DNA from: an uncultured Bacteroidales bacterium | Lineage (GTDB): Bacteria; Bacteroidota; Bacteroidia; Bacteroidales; Muribaculaceae | NCBI GenBank assembly: GCA_947175585.1 | Contig: CAMWNL010000033.1 | Coordinates: 1-9,506, forward strand | Length of the DNA: 9,506 nucleotides | Reading direction: 5' to 3' | Part shown: positions 1 to 6,130 of the stretch, piece by piece | Numbering within the stretch: the stretch's first letter is position 1 | Layout of the letters: the number at the start of each line of letters is the position of its first letter | Notes under the pieces: generated by a model | The model's database searches: none | The model's input: the letters and a program-made list of their open reading frames with translations, nothing else | Told to the model about the DNA's origin: nothing | Translations under genes and position numbers: made by a program

Positions 1-1001
1 ATATACATCTGTATAATACACTGCTTTGCCTCCATTGGAGAAATGTCATCGTGAACCCCTTTACATGCCAGATCGTTGACTCTTGAGATTCGAGCAGACA
101 GGTCATCAAGATTTTGATTTAACATTTCTGTAAACGCATGTTTCCCATTTTTATCAAACAATGCATATGAAATTCGATTTATATATTTATCTTTTGTTAG
201 TTTTCTTTTCCTACCATCTGAGCATGTGACTTCCTCATCGTTTGCTATGCAAACAATATCAGCAAAAGACAATAAGATACGACGAATGTCTAATAAAGCT
301 TCTTGAAGATCAACCTGATTCCCGGTTTTTATATGGTTTTCTATTGAAGTAAAGTATTCATTGAAGCTCGGGTTATATGTGTCAAGTTTTAACTGCACCC
401 ACCTTCTATTTTCGTCATAATAATTCGACATTGTATTACCATATACAACTTGTCTTTCACTATCTACAAGATAATCAACCACACGACGTCGAATCTTAAG
501 AATAATTGCTTCAAACTGAGTGTAGGATGCATTAAGAAACATCCGAGCCTTAACATTGTCGTGTTCCGCATAATATACATCCAGAGGATGCATGCCTTGA
601 GTATTTATTAGACTACAGGTACTCCTTTGGATTGACTCAAGACGTGATTCGAGCTCATAGATACCATCTGGCCATATTTGGTCAGAGCAGGCAACCATTT
701 TCCCATTTTGATATATCTGAGATAAACTTCTTTCATCCATCCATAAATTACTATACAGCATGGAGAGTTTCTTATATTTTTCATAAGGGAATTTAGGTTT
801 CATTTGATTATCAATTTTCTGGAATTCGGTTTTGTTACAATTACAAAACTCTAATGAAATCCACCATAGATTCTCAAAATCCTGCCTAAATATTGCAATT
901 CTCTTGGCCGTCTCTAACAATGCACTTACTCGTGCATTGTTAGAGGCAGCTAAAGCATCTTTTATCAACCCAAGTATGTATTCGTCAGCTCTGTCCATCA
1001 T
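1..1001 (-). CDS. Unrecognised gene after hsdR, possibly AbiTii-like (3' end outside window)
   Basis: An open frame starts at ATG 1001 (or the adjacent ATG at 998), 7 nt after the hsdR stop, and stays open for 333 codons to the left edge. Its stop lies outside the window. I do not recognise the whole protein. Residues 8-55 (LIKDAL, then VSALLETAKRIA, then a double-Trp segment ending SLEF) resemble, from memory only, the small helical AbiTii domain of abortive-infection proteins. Near the edge, residues 314-333 (KGVHDDISPMEAKQCIIQMY) look like a helical C-terminal motif that I associate with poorly described defence proteins. The middle is mixed helical with no clear catalytic motif, signal peptide or membrane segment. 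GC is low (33-38% in two 60-base samples, against 45-63% in two from hsdR), which suggests separate acquisition. Its position suggests cotranscription with the restriction operon and a defence-related role. The reading frame is secure; the function is a guess. Confidence 0.75.
   Translation of the reverse strand, partial: MMDRADEYILGLIKDALAASNNARVSALLETAKRIAIFRQDFENLWWISLEFCNCNKTEFQKIDNQMKPKFPYEKYKKLSMLYSNLWMDERSLSQIYQNGKMVACSDQIWPDGIYELESRLESIQRSTCSLINTQGMHPLDVYYAEHDNVKARMFLNASYTQFEAIILKIRRRVVDYLVDSERQVVYGNTMSNYYDENRRWVQLKLDTYNPSFNEYFTSIENHIKTGNQVDLQEALLDIRRILLSFADIVCIANDEEVTCSDGRKRKLTKDKYINRISYALFDKNGKHAFTEMLNQNLDDLSARISRVNDLACKGVHDDISPMEAKQCIIQMY
912..945. repeat. Perfect 14-bp inverted repeat with 6-nt spacer
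   Basis: CTCTAACAATGCAC (912-925) is followed by six bases and then its exact reverse complement (932-945). It lies inside the downstream gene, covering about codons 19-30. No T-run follows on either strand, so it is not an ordinary rho-independent terminator. The arm-spacer-arm layout is like a tyrosine-recombinase core site, but it would equally form an RNA hairpin early in the gene or bind a dimeric regulator. Confidence 0.85.
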
Positions 1002-1008
1002 TTTACTT

Positions 1009-3939
1009 TTAATAGTATTGCTCGATATAAGAATAGGCACGTTCAAAAACATCGTTGTCTTTGATTTGGTACTTTATCCAAAGTATTGACCGGAGCTTCT
1101 TCTTGATCTCTCGACGTGCTGTCACACTCTTGAAGGCATCCTTGAACTGACGAATAATATTGACCACTTCATTGTCAATGTCATTCACCACCTGTTCTAC
1201 AATGATTGGGGTTTCCTCAGTTTTAATTGACTGGAAAAGATCGGTCAATGCAGCACGGGCCTTGGCATGAGAATCTTCCGGTTGTTCAACCTTCTTTTCC
1301 TCTTCAAGAACCTCGCGCGCAAGTTGAAGCAGTTGCTTCAGGAAGTCGATGCTGGTGATCAGACTTTCCTCCATGCGCTTACGGAGTTCATCGAGTTTCT
1401 CCGCAAACTCCTTGAACTTACCTTCACCCTTATGATTGCCGAGACGCATTCTCAGCATCTTTTCAACTTCGATAATCTTCTTCTCGCGCTTCTTTTCATC
1501 TTCGATGATGGAGTCTATGACATCAGCATCGACCACGAGTTCTTCAAGCGATTTGCCTATGTCGATAGTGTCGATATTCTGATGAATAATCTCAATGGTC
1601 TTTGCTCCAAGAATTGTCCATATCAGGGATCCACCAGTACTTACAGGACGAACGCTTTGATAAACCTGAGCCAACCAAGTGTAATCAGCTTGATACGGCT
1701 GAAGCACAGGGTCCGGACTTACAATCTCCCACGCTTTTGCGAGGCGAGCAAAATGGCGGGCGAAATCTACTTTCTTTTGCTCATCTTTAAGACATTGCTG
1801 TGCAGCAATCAATCCTTCCCATCCACCGACAGTCCGGTCAACTCCGGGGAAGAAACCAACACAGTCGCCCACATATACAGGTATGAGGCTTTTAATCTCA
1901 TCAAGATTCTTGACAATACCTTTGATTGTCTCTTCATCGAAGGCAAGAGACTTGGCAACATTGTCGAATACACCTACAAAGTCTACGATAATGCCGGATT
2001 TCTTATTCTCATTGTATTTGCGGTTTGTGCGGCATATTGCCTGAAGAAGAGTGTGATTCTTCATAGGCTTATCGAGATACATACACTGAAGAATAGGGGC
2101 ATCAAAACCGGTCAAAAGTTTGCTTGTAACGATAACGAATTTTAATGGCGACAGAGGGTCGCGAAATTTGTCAAGAAGTTTCTTTTCCTCATCACGGCTG
2201 CGCTTGTGCTCCTTATATTCATCAGCTTTGTCTCCGGTGGTGTGCATGACGATAGCCGTCTGGTCGTCGGTACCAAGCAGAGCATCAATCGCTTTCTTGT
2301 AACGCAGGCAACAGTCGCGATTATAAACTACAACCTGAGCCTTCATGCCATTTGGCTCAATCTGCTCACGGAAATGATTGACGATGTATTTACATACCTC
2401 GTTGATGCGGTCTTGAGCTGTGAAGAATGCCTCTATGCTTGTTCGACGCACGAGTTCATTCTTATCCTCTTCACTTATCTGATCCGTAAGTTCGTCAAAC
2501 TCCTTTTGAAGCTGCTCTTCATTGAGGTGCATAGATACAGGAACTGTTTGGAAGTTTAGCTCCAATGTTGCACCGTCAGCTACCGAGTTCTGGAAAGTAT
2601 ATTTTGAGATATAGCCGTATTTGTCGTTAGGGTCTCCAAATGCAGCAAAAGTATTGTGATCGTTGCGATTTATGGGAGTACCTGTCAGTCCGAAAAAGAA
2701 AGCGTTGGGAAGAGCCGTACGCATCTTTGCTCCGAGGTTCCCCTCCTGCGTGCGGTGTGCTTCATCCATCAGGAGTATGATATTGTCACGAGTGTCGATT
2801 ACCTCACCATCAGCAAGATCTCCAAACTTGAAGATAGTGGTGATAAGTATTTTTCTCTGATGTATCTTCTCTTCAAGTTCTTCCTTTGACGCAATACTAT
2901 CCACATTGGGAATCTCGGCCCGAGTGAAATCACCTGTAATCTGGTCTTCAAGGTCAATACGGTCATCGACAATAATCACAGTTGGTGATTTAAGTTCTTG
3001 TTGACGTCGCAATTTTTGAGCGGCAAACACCATAAGCCATGACTTACCTGAACCCTGAAAGTGCCAAATCAGGCCCTTTCGCGGTCCTTCTCCTGTGCGA
3101 TATGTATTAAGCACACGTTGCACGATCGCCTCACCTCCGAGGTATTGCTGATAGCGGCACACAATCTTAATCTTTCGCCCGCCGGTCGTACCGGAAAACA
3201 CAGTGTAATACCTATAGATGTCAAGCAACCGTTCCGGCGATATCAAAGAAAGATAGTTGTATTTAACCGAAGCAAGGTCGCCATGCTTGCGATCTTCATC
3301 AGCAAACCAAGGACCCCATTTTTCAATAGGACAGCATACTCCGGCATATTGCAGCTCTTTTCCCTCTGAGGCAAAGGTCAGTATATTGCTGACGAACATC
3401 TGAGGGATACTCTTCTCGTAGTGAAGGATATCGGTGGCACCGTCAGCCCAAGTGACATCAGGACGAACAGGAGTTTTGGACTCTCCAATTACCATTGGTA
3501 TTCCGTTGATTAGGTATACGAGGTCCAGACGTTTACCACCTTCGTGGCTCAGTCGGGGGAATTCCCACTGATTAGTAACGACACAACGGTTTTTGCTCAT
3601 ATCCTCATGAAAGAACCTAATGTTGATATTGTCGCCATCAGGACCGAAAGGATACGAGTTTTCTTCGAATAGAAGAGAGCGGAACTTATCGTTTGCCGCA
3701 ACCAGATCATCGTAATGGTTACAGCTGATAACGGCGGCACGGAGTTTGTAGATAACTTGCTCTGCCTGCTCCGGAGTTATATCGTTGAGTTCCAGAAGTG
3801 CAGTCTGAAGCCAATGAGTCACAAAAACTTCATCCGGAAGTCGAGGCACGTGATTAGGCTCGACATAAATCCAGCCACGATCAGCGGCCGCATTTATGAG
3901 CATCTCTTCAACTGTATTTGCTTCGTTAAAATATGACAT
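1009..3939 (-). CDS. hsdR: Type I restriction enzyme R subunit (endonuclease and DNA translocase)
   Basis: This is the motor and nuclease subunit of a Type I complex. It binds the M/S methyltransferase, hydrolyses ATP to pull DNA in, and cuts at a distance from unmethylated sites. The 976 residues are close to the usual family length. A PD-(D/E)xK nuclease core lies near the N-terminus: Asp139, then GESK with Glu153 and Lys155. The SF2 helicase motor follows: Walker A FQGSGKS (294-300), MDEAH (391-395), LTGTP (418-422), LLTGFDAP (608-615) and the motif VI-like QAICRTNR (633-640). A charged helical C-terminal region (about 800-976) is typical of the part that docks on the methyltransferase. 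The start ATG lies inside the end of hsdS' (46-nt overlap), so translation may be coupled. All motifs are intact and there is no frameshift. I see no alternative assignment. Confidence 0.97.
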   Translation of the reverse strand: MSYFNEANTVEEMLINAAADRGWIYVEPNHVPRLPDEVFVTHWLQTALLELNDITPEQAEQVIYKLRAAVISCNHYDDLVAANDKFRSLLFEENSYPFGPDGDNINIRFFHEDMSKNRCVVTNQWEFPRLSHEGGKRLDLVYLINGIPMVIGESKTPVRPDVTWADGATDILHYEKSIPQMFVSNILTFASEGKELQYAGVCCPIEKWGPWFADEDRKHGDLASVKYNYLSLISPERLLDIYRYYTVFSGTTGGRKIKIVCRYQQYLGGEAIVQRVLNTYRTGEGPRKGLIWHFQGSGKSWLMVFAAQKLRRQQELKSPTVIIVDDRIDLEDQITGDFTRAEIPNVDSIASKEELEEKIHQRKILITTIFKFGDLADGEVIDTRDNIILLMDEAHRTQEGNLGAKMRTALPNAFFFGLTGTPINRNDHNTFAAFGDPNDKYGYISKYTFQNSVADGATLELNFQTVPVSMHLNEEQLQKEFDELTDQISEEDKNELVRRTSIEAFFTAQDRINEVCKYIVNHFREQIEPNGMKAQVVVYNRDCCLRYKKAIDALLGTDDQTAIVMHTTGDKADEYKEHKRSRDEEKKLLDKFRDPLSPLKFVIVTSKLLTGFDAPILQCMYLDKPMKNHTLLQAICRTNRKYNENKKSGIIVDFVGVFDNVAKSLAFDEETIKGIVKNLDEIKSLIPVYVGDCVGFFPGVDRTVGGWEGLIAAQQCLKDEQKKVDFARHFARLAKAWEIVSPDPVLQPYQADYTWLAQVYQSVRPVSTGGSLIWTILGAKTIEIIHQNIDTIDIGKSLEELVVDADVIDSIIEDEKKREKKIIEVEKMLRMRLGNHKGEGKFKEFAEKLDELRKRMEESLITSIDFLKQLLQLAREVLEEEKKVEQPEDSHAKARAALTDLFQSIKTEETPIIVEQVVNDIDNEVVNIIRQFKDAFKSVTARREIKKKLRSILWIKYQIKDNDVFERAYSYIEQYY

Positions 3940-5096
3940 ATATAGTTTAATTTATTTTGTACGTAATATTTTGATTTGTCGGCCTGACGATATATAGCTT
4001 CAAATTTATCTTGAAGTTCCTTCGGAGGTATACAAATCTGTTTCGTCATATAGTCTGACATGCTCAGATTTTGAATACCTGTGGTCTGACTTGCCATTGC
4101 TCTCATTGCTGCCTTATTGAGATTATAAGAGTTATAAAGAGAATAGAACAAGTACACTGGATTTATACCTTTGTTGGGGCGCAATACTTGTGTGAAATTA
4201 TTAAAGAGATAATCGCCGTCTTCTTCGAAGAAGACAACTCTACCAACGGGATTGTCTTTTGTACCTCCAGAACGTTCTAAAATAATATCTCCTTTTTTTA
4301 ATTTCTTTCGAGACACTTTCTTTGAATCTATTTCTCGTGTCACAACCTCGGATAGATCCAATTTACCTTCGTTAGTAAAGTTCGTGGTTCTAATCACTCT
4401 TATAGCCTTATGTGTAGTTGGTTCATTACCCCACTCTCCAGGGAAGGTATCTGAAATAAGATCCTGCAGTGTAGAAAATGAATTCACACCTCCGAACATT
4501 TCGATAAATTGCGATTTGAAGCCGTCAAATTTTGATTTATCGGCCTGCCGAACTATCGCCGCAAACTCTTCTTGAAGTTCAATTGGAGGAACAGGAATGA
4601 TAATCTTAGCAAGATTCGCTCTACTAATTCTTCTGCGAGTAGTTCCTGTTGCTGCTTTCTTTATTTGATTTAAATAGGTTGATGTTTTAGTATAGGCAAT
4701 AAAAAACTCCGGCAAAACATACGACTTTAATCGTATAATGGTGCAATCTACTGCCGTAATAGCCTTATCTATCTCAGGCACAATACATGCCCTGCCGATT
4801 GGGTCCGGTAATCGTGAAACAAGAATATCTCCTTTGAAAATTCGGGAACAGTTAAGACGATTAAATGTTTCTTCGGATATGAACCTTGATTTTTCTTCTT
4901 TATCCTTGAATACTCCGTTGCCAATATTACCTGTCTGTATCAACCGTATGCCAGATTCGGATTGGTCTTTTGATTCAATCCAGTCTCCATCAATAAAGGT
5001 GCATGCACATTCACCGATTGTTGAAGATGATATGTTCTCTCCCCCAAACATTTCGATAAATTGCGACTGATGATTGTATGTCAGTGAGTATTCCAT
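3894..5096 (-). CDS. hsdS': Second Type I specificity gene, probably a two-TRD cassette store
   Basis: This 400-residue S-type protein has two target-recognition domains: TRD-a at about residues 20-170 and TRD-b at about 204-358. Each is preceded by SQFIEMFGG (11-19 and 195-203) and followed by PP-x-ELQ..F then QADKSK (184-189 and 371-376). It starts 3 nt after the recombinase stop with a 10-residue leader going straight into SQFIEMFGG. After the last QADKSK it lacks the tail seen in HsdS (FELKKAIEAIDQVIKSLING). Instead it continues with an unrelated 24 residues read partly out of frame through the start of hsdR. The helix between its TRDs is 10 residues shorter than in HsdS. It could be translated as an alternative S subunit, but the edges cut at the repeats fit better with stored TRD cassettes for hsdS. 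That role is inferred. Confidence 0.88.
   Translation of the reverse strand: MEYSLTYNHQSQFIEMFGGENISSSTIGECACTFIDGDWIESKDQSESGIRLIQTGNIGNGVFKDKEEKSRFISEETFNRLNCSRIFKGDILVSRLPDPIGRACIVPEIDKAITAVDCTIIRLKSYVLPEFFIAYTKTSTYLNQIKKAATGTTRRRISRANLAKIIIPVPPIELQEEFAAIVRQADKSKFDGFKSQFIEMFGGVNSFSTLQDLISDTFPGEWGNEPTTHKAIRVIRTTNFTNEGKLDLSEVVTREIDSKKVSRKKLKKGDIILERSGGTKDNPVGRVVFFEEDGDYLFNNFTQVLRPNKGINPVYLFYSLYNSYNLNKAAMRAMASQTTGIQNLSMSDYMTKQICIPPKELQDKFEAIYRQADKSKYYVQNKLNYICHILTKQIQLKRCS
3968..3986 (-). repeat. R-B repeat, copy 3 (end of hsdS' TRD-b)
   Basis: ATTTTGATTTGTCGGCCTG on the plus strand is identical over 19 bp to the copy at 6193-6211 and encodes QADKSK on the minus strand. Past this repeat towards hsdR, hsdS' loses homology with hsdS, so it marks the broken end of the stored cassette. 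Confidence 0.9.
4492..4517 (-). repeat. R-A repeat, copy 3 (start of hsdS' TRD-b)
   Basis: These 26 bp are identical to 6714-6739 in hsdS and contain the 20-bp core AACATTTCGATAAATTGCGA shared with 5047-5066. They encode SQFIEMFG, a motif common at the end of the first conserved region of S subunits. All three copies have the same orientation. Confidence 0.92.
4529..4547 (-). repeat. R-B repeat, copy 2 (end of hsdS' TRD-a)
   Basis: This copy differs from the other two R-B copies at one base of 19. Similarity to the copy in hsdS continues for about 58 bp (4527-4584 against 6191-6248, about 10 differences by eye), covering the codons for FAA.QADKSKF. It sits only 11 bp from R-A copy 3, so two cassettes are joined almost directly. 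Confidence 0.88.
5047..5066 (-). repeat. R-A repeat, copy 2 (start of hsdS' TRD-a)
   Basis: AACATTTCGATAAATTGCGA matches 4495-4514 and 6717-6736 exactly. It lies about 30 bp inside the start of hsdS'. Beyond it the leader (MEYSLTYNHQ) has no counterpart in hsdS, so this is the upstream edge of the stored cassette. Confidence 0.92.
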
Positions 5097-5099
5097 AGG

Positions 5100-6086
5100 C
5101 TATCCGAGGTAACGTTGGTGAGAGATTTTGACGTTGTTTTGATTCACCATAGCATACTGCAAGGTGGTATCAAGACTTTGATGGCCAAGCAAGTGCTGCA
5201 CTTGTTCTATGGGCATGCCTTTATCAATCGCCATTGTTGCCAATGTGCGACGGAATTTATGCGGATGTACGCGAGGCAAATTCAATTTCTGCCCCAGGCG
5301 ACGAAGTCTTACCTCAACTCCGCTGATCTGTAGTCGGGTGAATGGGGCGAGTAATGAAACGAACAAGGCCTCATCGTTGTCTGTACGAGATTTGAGATAG
5401 TTTTGCAGATGAATCTTTGTGCGGGCATCGAAATAGACACGCCTCTGCTTGTCGCCTTTACCGGTAACAATACATTCTCTGTTTTGAAAGTCTATATCAT
5501 CCCGATTGAGTTTGACAAGTTCACCAACGCGCATTCCAGTGGAAGCGAGTAGGTCAATCAGAGCGAGATCTCGTACCGTCTCACAGTTGTCGCGCATGAT
5601 TTCAAGCGACTCATCGGTGTATGTCTCTTTGACCGTCTTACCAACTTTCACTTTATGGATGCGTCGAACCGGGCTTTTAACGATATAATTCTCATCTTCG
5701 AGCCACGAAAAGAAACTCGAAAGGATGCGCCGGATATTATCGATTGTCACTTTCGACGCTCCACTTTCCTGCTGATAGTCGTTGAGATATACACGCAGGT
5801 CATCTGTCGTAATGTGCGTTATTGGTTTGCCTACCTTGACGAGAGCGTTTGCTATAGTGCTACTATAATATGCCAGTGATTTTTCGGAACAACCTTCAAC
5901 GCGTTTAGCTGCGAGGAAAGATTCAGTGAGCGATTTATTATCAGCTGACGAATCGGTAGTGTCTTTTTTTGTCACGTCAACGTTGCGGAAGGTGTAGTCG
6001 AGCACCTTTCGCAGTTGAGCAAGTTGCTCGTTATTAAGCACATCGAGCATTGCCTGCTGTATGTCGTTAATCAGATTTTCAATCAT
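5100..6086 (-). CDS. Tyrosine site-specific recombinase between the two specificity genes
   Basis: This is a 328-residue integrase/XerCD-family recombinase, which cuts and rejoins DNA through a 3'-phosphotyrosine intermediate. An N-terminal SAM-like core-binding domain spans about residues 51-138 and the catalytic domain about 155-325. The active-site residues are all visible: Arg186 in STGMRVGEL, Lys210 in TGKGDKQ, His276 and Arg279 in HPHKFRR, His302 in LLGHQSLDTT, and nucleophile Tyr311 in TLQYA. It starts 44 nt after the hsdS stop and ends 3 nt before the hsdS' ATG, with an imperfect inverted repeat at both ends. Recombinases in this position (CreX of the pneumococcal SpnIII locus, HvsR of Mycoplasma pulmonis, related Bacteroides enzymes) rearrange hsdS sequences, so the same role is inferred here. 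Its target site is not shown by the sequence. A remnant of an unrelated integrated element is less likely, since no other mobile-element genes are present. Confidence 0.94.
   Translation of the reverse strand: MIENLINDIQQAMLDVLNNEQLAQLRKVLDYTFRNVDVTKKDTTDSSADNKSLTESFLAAKRVEGCSEKSLAYYSSTIANALVKVGKPITHITTDDLRVYLNDYQQESGASKVTIDNIRRILSSFFSWLEDENYIVKSPVRRIHKVKVGKTVKETYTDESLEIMRDNCETVRDLALIDLLASTGMRVGELVKLNRDDIDFQNRECIVTGKGDKQRRVYFDARTKIHLQNYLKSRTDNDEALFVSLLAPFTRLQISGVEVRLRRLGQKLNLPRVHPHKFRRTLATMAIDKGMPIEQVQHLLGHQSLDTTLQYAMVNQNNVKISHQRYLG
5101..5116. repeat. Left arm of imperfect inverted repeat flanking the recombinase gene
   Basis: The reverse complement of this stretch, AACGTTACCTCGGATA, pairs with AACGTGACTCGGATA at 6115-6129 with one mismatch and one gap, including an exact 8-bp core CTCGGATA. 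The arm lies in the last codons of the recombinase gene. Confidence 0.5.
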
Positions 6087-6114
6087 ATTATATGGTATAT
6101 ATTGAGAATACGTT

Positions 6115-6129
6115 AACGTGACTCGGATA
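6115..6129. repeat. Right arm of imperfect inverted repeat flanking the recombinase gene
   Basis: AACGTGACTCGGATA lies between the hsdS stop codon and the recombinase start, in the 44-nt gap that would also hold any recombinase promoter. It overlaps a 10-bp palindrome, ACGTTAACGT (6110-6119). No convincing Bacteroidota-type promoter (TTTG with TAnnTTTG) is visible in this gap. Confidence 0.5.
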
Positions 6130-6130
6130 T

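Noticed and set aside
1..220. HEPN ribonuclease motif (R-x4-6-H) in the gene after hsdR
   Set aside because: The Arg nearest to the KGVH histidine is 10 residues away, outside the accepted spacing, so no HEPN claim is made.
912..945. Rho-independent terminator after hsdR
   Set aside because: The hairpin is perfect, but no T-run follows it on either strand, and it lies about 60 bases inside an open gene.
1267..2145. 292-codon open frame on the plus strand
   Set aside because: It is fully antisense to the helicase and C-terminal part of hsdR, which has intact family motifs. The translation shows no recognisable domain and reads like reversed hsdR codons.
6110..6119. 10-bp palindrome ACGTTAACGT as a separate operator
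   Set aside because: A 10-bp palindrome is common by chance and no second copy or promoter is visible nearby. It is mentioned only with the overlapping inverted-repeat arm.
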